Shown piece by piece: positions 55,685 to 64,000 of a DNA stretch of 64,000 nt. How positions within the stretch are numbered: the stretch's first letter is position 1; every line of letters starts with the position of its first letter. The translations under genes were made by a program, and so were the position numbers. The stretch is from Verrucomicrobiota bacterium (GTDB taxonomy: Bacteria; Verrucomicrobiota; Verrucomicrobiia; Verrucomicrobiales; Akkermansiaceae), in assembly GCA_004293445.1 (NCBI GenBank), contig RDYP01000003.1, positions 186,001-250,000 on the forward strand, read 5' to 3'. The notes under the pieces are model-generated. The model searched no databases and was not told the origin of the DNA. It was given only the letters and a program-made list of their open reading frames with translations.

Positions 55685-56152
55685 TTACTTGGCGGCGGCG
55701 GTCTTTGCGAGGTCGGCGCGCAGCACGGGTGCCTTGATGTCCTTGAATTGTTCGCGGAACTTCTTGGCGTCTTCCGGCGTGACTACCGAGGCGCTGTTGC
55801 CGAAGGAATTGCGGACATAGGTCATCACGCCGGCCAGTTTTTCGTCGTCGAGGGCCATCTCCAAAGGTGCCATCACGCCGAGGATCTCGAGGTTGGCAGG
55901 ATCTTTTTGGATGCCTTTGAGCACGGAGAGCGCGAATACCGCCGGATCGCCGGTGGCAATGCTGGATCCGGCGAGCGAGGGTGCCATTTTCTTGTCGCCG
56001 ACCGCCAAGCCTTGGCCGTCGGCACCATGGCAGGCCATACAGGTGGCAAAGTTGGCCTTGCCGATTTCGAGGAGCTTGGCCTTCTGGGCCTCATCGGCGG
56101 AGGCGCTCAGGACGGATGCGGCGAGCAGCGGGATGATGAGATTCTTGATCAT
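55685..56152 (-). CDS. Class I cytochrome c
   Basis: A secreted protein of 155 residues with signal peptide (MIKNLIIPLLAASVLSASA), a heme c site CMACH (about residues 38-42) and a candidate axial Met in GVMAPLEM. The C-terminal tail is long and charged. With the adjacent cupredoxin it forms a small periplasmic electron-transfer unit. Partner oxidoreductases are not visible. Confidence 0.88.
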   Translation of the reverse strand: MIKNLIIPLLAASVLSASADEAQKAKLLEIGKANFATCMACHGADGQGLAVGDKKMAPSLAGSSIATGDPAVFALSVLKGIQKDPANLEILGVMAPLEMALDDEKLAGVMTYVRNSFGNSASVVTPEDAKKFREQFKDIKAPVLRADLAKTAAAK

Positions 56153-56364
56153 ACGATGGGCAGTGAAGTCGGGCGACCATGGAGCAGTCCGGGGCGATTC
56201 GCAACCGCTCAGACACTTTCGGATAGGAAAATTGCGGAGACCGGTGAGAAGGGTCGTCGACCGCGCACTGCCTTGGCGAACTTGGCAAGTTGACGGGTTT
56301 TAGACTGGCCAAAAGATCGTGCGGGACTACTCTTCATTAGTTTTTAAAAATTCCCTGTCGTTTT

Positions 56365-56380
56365 TGGCACGGGCATTGCT
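56365..56380 (+). promoter_or_regulatory. Sigma-54 promoter of glnB
   Basis: TGGCAC-GGGCA-TTGCT matches the sigma-54 consensus TGGCAC-N5-TTGCW, with GG and GC separated by exactly 10 bases. It lies 29 bases before the glnB start, so transcription would begin about 18 bases before the ATG. This explains nitrogen-responsive control of glnB. Confidence 0.75.
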
Positions 56381-56393
56381 ACTCGCTCACTGA

Positions 56394-56756
<363 letters not shown>

Positions 56757-56775
56757 GCCATTTCTCTCTTTCATC

Positions 56776-56808
56776 ACCCGGCTTCCCTCGAGGGGAGTCG
56801 GGTTTTTT
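56776..56808 (+). terminator. Terminator of glnB
   Basis: ACCCGGCTTCCC with GGGGAGTCGGGT (56776-56803) as arms around a short loop, followed by TTTTTTG. Confidence 0.8.
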
Positions 56809-56818
56809 GTGTCGCGTT

Positions 56819-59065
56819 TCAGGGCACGACCAACAGCGCGGTCGCGGCTGCCCGTGGGTCCAGGCGTTCTTCCAAGCTTTGGCGGATCGCTTCGACGCTG
56901 CGGACGGCTTTCGTCGAAAGTCGCTCCTTGCCATTGACCTGCACGATGAGTGTCTGGTCGAGATCCAGCAGCGAGTCGGACAGTCTCAATTCCAGTCCCG
57001 GTGGAACATCCCCATCCAAGCGGATCGTCTGTCCGTCGATTTGCGCGACGATCTTGTGGCCGGCCTTCGCCGCCTGTTTGTCAGGAATTTTTAGCCAATA
57101 GAATCGGTCGTGGGTGATGTCGTCCTGCAGCCAGACGATTTTTTTCGGCCACGCATCCCGTTTGAATTGCGCCATCCATGGCAAAGCCTCCGCGTCCTTG
57201 AGATTCATCCAGTGGCCGCAGCCCGGGTAGATGCGCGACAGATGGCGATAAGCGCCGGGATCTTGCTTCGCGAGTGTCGCGAGTTCTGCCGACCTTGTTA
57301 CGGCGATTTTGTTGCGATCGTAGGCGCGATCTTCCGCTCCCATGAAAATGGCGAAGGGTAGATTGCGCAGTCCGAGCAGCGATGCCTCGTTCGGGTGGCC
57401 GGCCATCATGGCTGCCGCTGCGAAGCGATCCGCCATGCGCGGGGCAAGCTGCCAGACGCCATCACCGCCCGCCGAGTATCCGAGAAGATAAATTTTATCC
57501 GGATTCACACCGCGCAGTGCAACGTGGGTGTCGATCAGCTGCTGGAACATCGGGTCGATGTGGGCCTCATGCCAGAGATTCCAGGTGTCGGTGGGGGCTC
57601 GTGGTGCGAGGTAAATTCCTTCAGCTGGCTCGTAGAGCTGAATCTGGTTGCGCCATTGCTGATCGTTGATTTCGGATGGGGCGTTGCCGCCTCCATGCAT
57701 CGAGATCCAGAGGCTGCGGCCATCCGCTGGGAGCGCGCCAAAGCTGCGTTCCAGCCAGCGCAGGGTTTTGCCGTTGAGACTCAGTGAGCGGTTTTCGATC
57801 TCGTCGGCTCGCTCGCGTGCGAGGGTGGCGATGCGGTCGGCGGCCAGCAGGCCGGTGATCCGTGCGGCGTCGATGGCATTGAGATCGCCTGGAAGATCGG
57901 CGGCTTGACGATCCGTGACCGGAGCGGCGAGCCATTTTTCCACCGTCGCGACGGCGCAGGGTACGGGTGCGAGCCGCAGCCAGTCGGCATCGATGCTTGT
58001 GTCTTCGAGATCCGGGGTTTCGAAGGGCAGCTCGCGGACTTGTCCCGAGTAGCGGAAGCGCAGCCAGCCGCGGGTGCCCGGTGGGAGCTTGAAGCGTGGC
58101 ATGTCATTGAGGTCCGCCCGCCCGGCGCGGGTCTTTCCTTTTCCGAGAATGCTGCCATCGGTCCCGATCACTCGGAGGTCGGCGACGATTCGCTCGCCAT
58201 CTTTGCCGTCGAACAAGCGGACGCCCACCCGTGTCGTTCCGGTCGTGGGCGAGGTCCCCACATAGCGCGCGGTGACTTCTTCCGCTGCGACTTCTCGGCT
58301 GGCAGGTGCCCAGACCAGCGGAAAGGCGAGCCCTTTCCGTCGCCAGGATGTCGCGTAGATCCCATGCCGCGGATCGCCGGACTTCGCACGTGCGGCGTCG
58401 GCGACGAACCATCCGCGATTCAATCCGTTCCGGTCGTACTCGTCGGCACCGGTGAAATGCCAGGCGCGGTCCCAGATTTCCACCCAAGTGTGGTTGCCTT
58501 GACCGCCGACCCACATCGGTGTGCCCACCGCGCGGGCCGGGATGCCGACGGCGCGGCAGGCATCGACGAGCAGGATCGATAAGCCCGTGCAGGTCGCGCG
58601 GCCGAGTGCGATGGACTCCGCCGGACTCTGGTTGGGTCGCTTGCGGCCGAGGTGGTAGTGCACCTTCACGATTTTGAAAAATTCGCGATTCAGTGCTTGG
58701 GCCGCCTCGCTGGCGGACTTCGCGTCCTTTACGATGGGCCGTGCCTTGGCGAGAAAGTCCGCCCGCCACGCCTCGCGGGTTTCGTCGAACACGGCATAGG
58801 GAAGCACGTCGTTGAGGAAGATTTCCTCCGGAACTGACTTTGCCCAGGGGAACTCCGTGCGGGCTTGGAAAGCGAGGTCGAGATTCTCCTGCAGGAAATC
58901 GGATGACAGCGTGGAGCGGTCTCGCGCGGGCATGTGTTCGGTCAGGAATCGCGCCGCCCGCTCCCCTGCCGCGCCGTGCTTTGCTCGCGCTGCCGAAACA
59001 AAGTCGTCGGCCGCCGCGATGATGGCCGGCCAGGCCACCAGCAGAGTGGTTAGAAGCATCCTCAT
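56819..59065 (-). CDS. Secreted transglutaminase-like / alpha-beta hydrolase fusion
   Basis: A secreted protein of 748 residues starting with a signal peptide (MRMLLTTLLVAWPAIIAAA). Domain 1 (about 90-250) is a transglutaminase-like domain: Cys in GRATCTGLSILLVDACRAVG, His in GNHTWVEIW, Asp in FTGADEYD. The middle (about 260-420) is beta-rich. Domain 2 (about 430-660) is an alpha/beta hydrolase of the esterase type: HGGGN, the nucleophile Ser in GYSAGGDGVW, and the His in GCGHWMN. The combination suggests processing of an extracellular polymer or peptide. The start at 59065 is chosen for the signal peptide. Confidence 0.8.
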   Translation of the reverse strand: MRMLLTTLLVAWPAIIAAADDFVSAARAKHGAAGERAARFLTEHMPARDRSTLSSDFLQENLDLAFQARTEFPWAKSVPEEIFLNDVLPYAVFDETREAWRADFLAKARPIVKDAKSASEAAQALNREFFKIVKVHYHLGRKRPNQSPAESIALGRATCTGLSILLVDACRAVGIPARAVGTPMWVGGQGNHTWVEIWDRAWHFTGADEYDRNGLNRGWFVADAARAKSGDPRHGIYATSWRRKGLAFPLVWAPASREVAAEEVTARYVGTSPTTGTTRVGVRLFDGKDGERIVADLRVIGTDGSILGKGKTRAGRADLNDMPRFKLPPGTRGWLRFRYSGQVRELPFETPDLEDTSIDADWLRLAPVPCAVATVEKWLAAPVTDRQAADLPGDLNAIDAARITGLLAADRIATLARERADEIENRSLSLNGKTLRWLERSFGALPADGRSLWISMHGGGNAPSEINDQQWRNQIQLYEPAEGIYLAPRAPTDTWNLWHEAHIDPMFQQLIDTHVALRGVNPDKIYLLGYSAGGDGVWQLAPRMADRFAAAAMMAGHPNEASLLGLRNLPFAIFMGAEDRAYDRNKIAVTRSAELATLAKQDPGAYRHLSRIYPGCGHWMNLKDAEALPWMAQFKRDAWPKKIVWLQDDITHDRFYWLKIPDKQAAKAGHKIVAQIDGQTIRLDGDVPPGLELRLSDSLLDLDQTLIVQVNGKERLSTKAVRSVEAIRQSLEERLDPRAAATALLVVP

Positions 59066-59102
59066 CGCGGCGAAACTAGCGAACGCCGCTCTGGCGTCCA
59101 CC

Positions 59103-59837
59103 TTACAGAGCGGGGTGCCCTGCCAGCGCGGCCCGCACGGCGGCCATCTGCGCCGCAACCCTGTCGTTCAAGGCCATGGCGCTGGGCGTCTCGTAGGTGA
59201 ACGATAGCGGGCAGCCGCGCTTGGCCAGAAAGATGGCTTCGGGCCAGTCGTCGGGCAGATCCGCTTCGGCTGCGTGGTAAATCCAGCCCGGCGCGCGGAT
59301 TTCATGGCCGTCGATCAGGGTGGAGGCCTCGGGCGCGAACCAGGGGGCCACCGCGTTGAAGATCGATGCCACCCGGTCGGGCCGATCCTCCGCGAGATTG
59401 ATTTCGTAGAGGTAGAATCCGCTGCTTTCCCAGTCCTCGTGCAGCGAGCAAAAAAGCTGCGGGCAGGGCAGGGACTCGAGCCAAGCGGCGTGGGCGCGGA
59501 CTTCCTTACTACGACGGTTCCAGTAGTCGCGGTTGAGGTCGATCCCTTCCGCATTGTCGCGGGTTCCGGCCGCCAGACCGGTGGGGTTGAGTGCGGGGCA
59601 TAGCAGCCAATTTCCGGTATCGAAGTGCCCTTCCCGCAGCAGCTCCAAGGCGGCAAGCGGGCCGGCGGGCTCGTCGCCGTGCATGCCAGCCGAAAGGTAG
59701 GTCGCAGGCGCGTTTTCACCGCGCTCCCAAGCCATCATCGGGCCTGCCGCAGTTTCGCAGAGCACCCGGGCAACAAAGCCGCGTTCGCGGGCGAGCGCGC
59801 CGAATGTGTCGAGGAATGGAATGAGCTCCAGAGCCAC
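59103..59837 (-). CDS. M14-family zinc carboxypeptidase-like protein
   Basis: A protein of 244 residues. The zinc site has His and Glu in SAGMHGDEPAGP; further motifs are PALNPTGLAAGTRDN, GIDLNRDYWN, and SLHEDWESSGFYLYE, with the later His as third ligand. This resembles the succinylglutamate desuccinylase/M14 type of aspartoacylase-like enzymes. No signal peptide is visible. It lies between gpx and the transglutaminase fusion on the same strand. Confidence 0.75.
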   Translation of the reverse strand: MALELIPFLDTFGALARERGFVARVLCETAAGPMMAWERGENAPATYLSAGMHGDEPAGPLAALELLREGHFDTGNWLLCPALNPTGLAAGTRDNAEGIDLNRDYWNRRSKEVRAHAAWLESLPCPQLFCSLHEDWESSGFYLYEINLAEDRPDRVASIFNAVAPWFAPEASTLIDGHEIRAPGWIYHAAEADLPDDWPEAIFLAKRGCPLSFTYETPSAMALNDRVAAQMAAVRAALAGHPAL

Positions 59838-59909
59838 GGCCGAAGAAGCTTCCGCCGCCGGAAATTCGCAACCCCAAATCGTGCCGTCGCAGCGTGGTCC
59901 GCGCGGAAC

Positions 59910-60446
59910 TTACTTCAGCGCTTGTTCGATCGCCGTGACGACTTCCGGGCTGTCGGGTTTCTGGGCGGGTTCGAAGCGGGCGAGCGGCTTGCCGTCCCTG
60001 CCGATGAGGAACTTGCCGAAGTTCCAAGTCACGTCGCCCGGGAAGGCCGCGCCTTCGCCGCTGAGGGCAGTGTAAAGAGGATGCCGTTCGGGGCCCTTCA
60101 CGTGAATCTTGGCCATCAGGGGAAAGGAGACGTCGAAGCTCGTTTTGCAAAATCGCTGGATCTCGTCGGAGCTGCCGGGCTCTTGGTTGCCGAAGTCGTT
60201 GCAAGGAAAGCCGAGCACGACCAGACCTGCCGCTTGGAAGCGATCGTGCAAGGCCTCCAGCCCCGCGTACTGCGGCGTCAGTCCGCATTGCGAGGCGGTG
60301 TTGACGATCAGTACGGCCTTGCCCCGGTAGTCGGCGAGAGAGGTCTTTTTGCCATCGATCGTTTCGAAGGGGATGCCGCCTAGCTCGACCGCTTTGGCGT
60401 TGGCAGTGACGGCGGCGAGCGAAACAAGAAGAGCGGCGGTTTTCAT
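59910..60446 (-). CDS. Glutathione peroxidase-family protein, secreted
   Basis: A thiol peroxidase of 178 residues with signal peptide (MKTAALLVSLAAVTANA). The catalytic Cys is in NTASQCGLTPQY, followed by GFPCNDFGNQEP with the second Cys and TWNFGKFLIG with Trp. It probably uses thioredoxin-like reductants in the periplasm. A start at 60491 is possible, but the ATG at 60446 gives the signal peptide. Confidence 0.88.
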   Translation of the reverse strand: MKTAALLVSLAAVTANAKAVELGGIPFETIDGKKTSLADYRGKAVLIVNTASQCGLTPQYAGLEALHDRFQAAGLVVLGFPCNDFGNQEPGSSDEIQRFCKTSFDVSFPLMAKIHVKGPERHPLYTALSGEGAAFPGDVTWNFGKFLIGRDGKPLARFEPAQKPDSPEVVTAIEQALK

Positions 60447-60487
60447 GATGGCGCAGGCTAGCTGCGAATCATGGCCGTGCAATGCGT

Positions 60488-61585
60488 TCAACGGTGGATT
60501 CGCACGACGCGCGGGGTGATGCCTGTGAGCACTTCCCAGGCAATGGTGCCGGCCTTTGCCGCAACTTCGTCGACCCGGACATGGGCACCGAACAGTTCCA
60601 CCTCGTCGCCCTCCGCGACCTCGCTGTCGGTCACATCGATCATGATCTGATCCATGGTCACTCTTCCGATCAGCGGGAAACGTCGGCCGCGGATGAAGAC
60701 TTCCGCCCCGTGGCCCGAAACGTGGCGCGGGTAGCCATCGCCGTAGCCGATGCCGACGGTGGCGACGCGGGTTTCGCGGGTGGTGACAAAGGCGCGTCCG
60801 TAGGAGACGCCGTGGCCAGCGGGTAGGGTGCGGACGAGGGTGACGCGCGATTTGAGGCTCATCACATTGACGGGCCGCAGCGGATGGCCGGGCAGCGGCG
60901 AAATTCCGTAGAGCATCAGCCCGGGGCGGGCCAGGTTGCAGGTCTCGCGATCGTAGCCGAGCAGTCCGGCGCTGTTGGAAAGATGTCGCCAGCGGAAGCG
61001 CTCCGGCCCGCCGAGGGCCTTGAGGATTTCGGCGAAGCGGGCGAACTGGGCGCGGGTGAACTCCTCGTCCTCGTCGGCGGAGGGAAGATGCGAGCCGATG
61101 CCCTCGATCTCGAGGTTCGGCAGGGCTTCGAGCGCTTGCATCCGCTCCGGCAATCCCTCCGCGACGAAGCCACCGCGGCCCATCCCGGTATCCACGGCGA
61201 GGTGGACTTTCAAGCGGCGACCCGCATCCGCGGCAAGTCGGTCGAAGTGGCGTGCCTCATCGAGGGACGAAATGCAGGGCGTCCAGTCGCGACCGACGAT
61301 TTCCGCCCGTTCTTCCGCCCAAGTTGCCCCGAGTAGATAGATCCGCGTGCCGACTCCGGCATCGGCGATTCGACGCGCTTCGCCGACGTTGGCGACCCCG
61401 AAAAAAGCGACTTCTTCCGCGGCCAAGGTTCGCGCGACTTCTTCCAGTCCGTGGCCGTAGGCACCGGCTTTGACCACAGCCATGAGCTCGCAGCCCGCGG
61501 CGTTGCGAGCGGCGCGGAAGTTGTCGCGGAGCGCGGAGAGATCGATTTCCGCCCAAGCGCGGGGCGGGGATGGCGGCGGTGTCAC
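60488..61585 (-). CDS. alr: Alanine racemase
   Basis: Alr converts L-alanine to D-alanine for peptidoglycan, using PLP. The 365-residue protein has the PLP lysine in AVVKAGAYGHG (usually AVVKANAYGHG, so one Asn is Gly), the catalytic Tyr in GVSYGRAF, and VGIGYGDGYPR. It uses a GTG start at 61585. It lies just upstream of gpx on the same strand. Confidence 0.92.
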   Translation of the reverse strand: MTPPPSPPRAWAEIDLSALRDNFRAARNAAGCELMAVVKAGAYGHGLEEVARTLAAEEVAFFGVANVGEARRIADAGVGTRIYLLGATWAEERAEIVGRDWTPCISSLDEARHFDRLAADAGRRLKVHLAVDTGMGRGGFVAEGLPERMQALEALPNLEIEGIGSHLPSADEDEEFTRAQFARFAEILKALGGPERFRWRHLSNSAGLLGYDRETCNLARPGLMLYGISPLPGHPLRPVNVMSLKSRVTLVRTLPAGHGVSYGRAFVTTRETRVATVGIGYGDGYPRHVSGHGAEVFIRGRRFPLIGRVTMDQIMIDVTDSEVAEGDEVELFGAHVRVDEVAAKAGTIAWEVLTGITPRVVRIHR

Positions 61586-61686
61586 GAGCCAAGCAAAGCC
61601 CGCCGGAGCCTCGTCCGCAAGAACCGCCTCGCAGCGCCTCGCATCCGGAGTTGCGGGGCGGCGCGGCGGCCGACTAGGCTTTCCCT

Positions 61687-62250
61687 GTGTCCGGGAAAAA
61701 CATCGTTTACTTCGACCTCGAAACCCAGCGCAGCTTCGGCGACGTCGGTGGTGCCGCCCACAAGGACAAGATGGGCGTCTCCGTCGCGGTGACCTACAGC
61801 ACGGCCCGCGGCGGCTACCGGATCTACGACGAAAGCACCATCAACGAACTGGTCGACGAACTGGTCCGCGCCGACCTGGTGGTCGGTTGGAACCACGTGG
61901 AGTTCGACTACCCGGTGCTCCAAGGCTACACCGTCTATGACTTGCCGGCCCAGACGGTCAACTTGGACATGATGCTCGATCTCCAGGCGAAATTGGGCTT
62001 TCGCCTCAAGCTTGACGCCGCGGCCTCCGCTTCGCTGGGTACCGGCAAGTCGGCCGATGGATTGGACGCTCTGCGCTGGTGGCAGGAGCATAAGAAAACC
62101 GGCAGCAACGAACCACTGATGAGGATTGCCGAATACTGCGCTTTCGACGTGAAGGTCACCAAGTGCGTTCACGAATTCGGCATCGCGAACGGACACGTGA
62201 AATTCCACGACCGCGGCGGCCACTTGCAAGAAGCGGTCGTGGGCTGGTGA
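61687..62250 (+). CDS. RNase H-like DEDDy exonuclease domain protein
   Basis: A protein of 187 residues with the DEDDy 3'-5' exonuclease pattern: YFDLETQ (Asp and Glu), VGWNHVEFDYPVL (Asp) and AEYCAFDVKVTK (Tyr and final Asp). It matches the YprB-type ribonuclease-H-like domain that is often linked to DEAD/DEAH helicases, but here it is alone. A GTG start is used at 61687. Substrate unknown. Confidence 0.8.
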   Translation: MSGKNIVYFDLETQRSFGDVGGAAHKDKMGVSVAVTYSTARGGYRIYDESTINELVDELVRADLVVGWNHVEFDYPVLQGYTVYDLPAQTVNLDMMLDLQAKLGFRLKLDAAASASLGTGKSADGLDALRWWQEHKKTGSNEPLMRIAEYCAFDVKVTKCVHEFGIANGHVKFHDRGGHLQEAVVGW

Positions 62251-62364
62251 TCAGCCGACGATCCCGATCAGGCCGAGCACGCCCCAGACGGCGGTGACGA
62301 AGAAGCCGATCAGGAGCACGATGAAGATGTAGACGGTGAGGTCGATGTGCTTGCGCTTGGTCAT
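62251..62364 (-). CDS. Tiny 37-residue membrane protein
   Basis: A frame of 37 codons giving a short basic N-terminus (MTKRKHIDL), one strong membrane helix (VYIFIVLLIGFFVTAVWGVL) and a short tail. The ATG at 62364 is the start. It lies downstream of coaC on the same strand. It resembles one-helix small membrane proteins; function unknown. Below normal gene-finder length, so it could be missed. Confidence 0.5.
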   Translation of the reverse strand: MTKRKHIDLTVYIFIVLLIGFFVTAVWGVLGLIGIVG

Positions 62365-62431
62365 GCGCGGCGCTTTTAGGGTTCCGGAGCCCGGCTTGCC
62401 AAGGAGAGAAAAGCGCGAGGGAGGGATTCGC

Positions 62432-62953
62432 TCACAGAGCGGCGAGGATCTCGGCGACCTCTGCCATGCGTCCGATGCCTTGGTAGCCGCAGGCCAGTTC
62501 GCCTTCCGCCGGGCCGATGAATCGGCAGTCGTCCGCGGCGAGGCGTGCGACATTGCGCTGCACCGCCGGGTGCTGCCACATCTTGCCATTCATTGCGGGC
62601 GCGAGGATCACCGGTGTGGTCCTTGGCAGGGCGAGGTAGATGGATGCCAAGGGATCAGGTGCCAGCCCTTGGGCGAAGTGGCCGATCATATCCGCACTGG
62701 CGGGTGCGACGAGGAAGAGATCGGCGCGGTCGGCCAGCTCGATGTGGCCGGGTTTCCAGCTTTGTTTTTCATCTTCCAGACTGACCAGCACCGGGTTCCG
62801 CGTGAGGACCTGCAAGGTCAGCGGGGTGATGAATTCGGTCGCGGCGCGGGTCATCACCGCGTGGACCTCGTGGCCCGCCTTGACCAGCTGCGAGGCGAGG
62901 TCGGCGGCTTTGTAGGCGGCAATGGAGCCGGTGATGCCGAGGATGATGGTCAT
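62432..62953 (-). CDS. coaC: Phosphopantothenoylcysteine decarboxylase (CoaC only)
   Basis: CoaC decarboxylates 4'-phosphopantothenoylcysteine with FMN in coenzyme A synthesis. The 173-residue flavoprotein has GITGSIAAYKAADLASQL, PGHIELADRADLFLVAPASAD with the active-site His, PAMNGKMW, and the Cys in LACGYQGIGRM. Most bacteria fuse CoaC to CoaB (about 400 residues); here only the decarboxylase half is present and no CoaB follows. The start at 62953 is 43 bases after gmk. The gene rpoZ, often found between gmk and coaBC, is absent. Confidence 0.88.
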   Translation of the reverse strand: MTIILGITGSIAAYKAADLASQLVKAGHEVHAVMTRAATEFITPLTLQVLTRNPVLVSLEDEKQSWKPGHIELADRADLFLVAPASADMIGHFAQGLAPDPLASIYLALPRTTPVILAPAMNGKMWQHPAVQRNVARLAADDCRFIGPAEGELACGYQGIGRMAEVAEILAAL

Positions 62954-62996
62954 GGCGGAGAATGAAGTGCCAAACGGAGGAGTGCCAAGTGCCAAG

Positions 62997-63593
62997 CTAA
63001 TCCGCGGAAAGGCGGGAAACGCGGAGTCGCTCGCCGATCAGCAGCGACTTGAACTTCGCGTAATCCTCCTCGTGGCTGCCGGATAGCAGGCGGAAGCGGT
63101 AGTCGGGCCAGTGGCGCATTTCTCCGATCGCGTTGTGCAGGCGCAGGGCGATGACCTCGTCGCTATCGGTGCCGCGACCCCGCAGGCGGGTTTCAAGCTC
63201 GGCCTCGTCGGGCGGCATCACGAAGAGGTCGACCAGCGCCTGCCGGATGGTCGGGTCGGCGCAGGCGCGGACTTGAGCAGCACCCTGGACATCGATGTCC
63301 ATGACCACATCGCGGCCGAGCGCGAGGTGCTCGATGACTTCCGCGCGCAAGGTGCCGTAGCGGTTTCCATGGACTTCGGCGTGTTCGAGGAACTCGCCGG
63401 CACCCACTTTGGCGGCGAACTCGTCCGGCGTGAGGAAATAGTATTCGCGGCCGTGGGTCTCGCCCGGTCGCGGCGCGCGGGTGGTGCAGGAGACCGAGAA
63501 GCGTGCCTCGCCCTCGGCAGTCAGGCGACGGCAGAGCGTGGACTTCCCGGAGCCGGAAGGGCCGGAGACGAGGTAAAGAATGCCGGAGCGCAT
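62997..63593 (-). CDS. gmk: Guanylate kinase
   Basis: Gmk phosphorylates GMP to GDP. The 198-residue protein has the P-loop SGPSGSGKSTLCRRL, the GMP-binding region VSCTTRAPRPGETHGREYYF, and VVMDIDVQGAAQVR. Length and motifs are typical. It lies between the M3 peptidase and coaC on the same strand. Confidence 0.95.
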   Translation of the reverse strand: MRSGILYLVSGPSGSGKSTLCRRLTAEGEARFSVSCTTRAPRPGETHGREYYFLTPDEFAAKVGAGEFLEHAEVHGNRYGTLRAEVIEHLALGRDVVMDIDVQGAAQVRACADPTIRQALVDLFVMPPDEAELETRLRGRGTDSDEVIALRLHNAIGEMRHWPDYRFRLLSGSHEEDYAKFKSLLIGERLRVSRLSAD

Positions 63594-63635
63594 GGGAAAA
63601 GGCCGATGGAAGATGGTTGTTCGGGTCCCGCCCGT

Positions 63636-64000
63636 TCAAGCGATGGCGGATTCTTGCAATCGGCCATCGCTGAGTCCCGAGCGGATGAGCAGTGGTTCGA
63701 GTTCCGGATCGCGGCCCATGAAGCGGCGGAACAATTCGTCGACGGGCGCGGAGTTGCCTTTGGAAAGGATGTGTTCGCGGAAGGCGGCTCCGGTTTCGGG
63801 ATCGATCACCCCGTTTTCTTGGAAGCGGGTGAAGGCGTCGGCGTCCAGTACCTCGGCCCATTTGTAGGAGTAATAACCCGCGGCATAGCCGGTGGGCGAG
63901 CTGAAGAGGTGGTTGAAACGGCGGGCCATGCTCGGCGAGTCGGTTTTCAGCGGCACGCGGTAGCTGGCAAGGATCTCGCGGTCGACTTCATCGAGGTCGC
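63636..64000 (-). CDS. M3-family oligopeptidase, partial (3' end)
   Basis: The frame is open to the right edge of the window; only about the last 121 residues are present. They match the C-terminus of M3 zinc peptidases (Dcp/PrlC type): [14 protein letters not shown], then [20 protein letters not shown] and [20 protein letters not shown]. The catalytic HExxH lies beyond the window. The 3' end lies 42 bases before gmk. Confidence 0.85.
   Translation of the reverse strand, partial: DLDEVDREILASYRVPLKTDSPSMARRFNHLFSSPTGYAAGYYSYKWAEVLDADAFTRFQENGVIDPETGAAFREHILSKGNSAPVDELFRRFMGRDPELEPLLIRSGLSDGRLQESAIA

Overview
The window looks like a chromosomal segment of a GC-rich Gram-negative bacterium, most likely of the Verrucomicrobiota (Luteolibacter/Haloferula-like). 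The grounds are a PEP-CTERM protein, many secreted lipoproteins, outer-membrane barrels, the overall gene set, and genes that often lack a clear Shine-Dalgarno sequence. This placement is inferred from gene content and was not checked by a search. There is no CRISPR array, IS element, phage or recognisable tRNA/rRNA gene. Most of the window is housekeeping DNA with several accessory cassettes.

Layout. 0-3.2 kb: ribD, small membrane and secreted proteins, and a PEP-CTERM protein. 3.2-9.9 kb (minus): a complete F-type ATP synthase operon atpBEFHAGDC with an unusually short delta subunit, and a CRP/FNR-like dyad upstream. 10-12 kb: HU, a spermidine-synthase-like protein and a possible 57-aa ORF. 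12.1-16.9 kb (minus): pyruvate dehydrogenase E1 alpha, E1 beta and E2, with two small lipoprotein genes between E1 beta and E2, plus a DUF6580-like membrane protein upstream. 17-20 kb: mnmG with three perfect parS-type palindromes in and just before it, then two divergent ribbon-helix-helix genes. 20.1-23.4 kb: a DUF3592 / arrestin-like / P-loop ATPase cassette and an NlpC/P60-type lipoprotein. 23.6-31.4 kb: a glycine-rich RRM protein, a large MscS channel, fdhD, rapA, a rhomboid protease and an unknown lipoprotein-like protein. 31.5-37.8 kb: an L-rhamnose isomerase gene with a complete sugar ABC importer. 37.9-46.7 kb: a beta-CASP nuclease, an Hsp70 paralogue, an MFS transporter, ilvC, typA and trmL.

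46.8-51.7 kb (minus) is a six-gene copper-handling operon: a Cys/His-rich secreted protein, an outer-membrane barrel, a periplasmic HMA protein, a DUF318-type permease, a multicopper oxidase fused to a CopB-like barrel, and a Cys-rich lipoprotein. 51.7-55.2 kb: prfB with its programmed +1 frameshift, mscL and two acyltransferases resembling an OlsA/OlsB aminolipid pair. 55.2-56.8 kb: a cytochrome c/cupredoxin pair, and glnB behind a textbook sigma-54 promoter. 56.8-64 kb: a transglutaminase-esterase fusion, an M14 peptidase, glutathione peroxidase, alr, a DEDDy exonuclease-like protein, a decarboxylase-only coaC, gmk and the 3' end of an M3 peptidase gene that runs off the window.

The observations most worth following are the parS cluster (an origin-proximal partition landmark), the oxidase-barrel fusion in its copper operon, the lipoprotein pair inside the pdh locus, and the DUF3592/arrestin/ATPase cassette.
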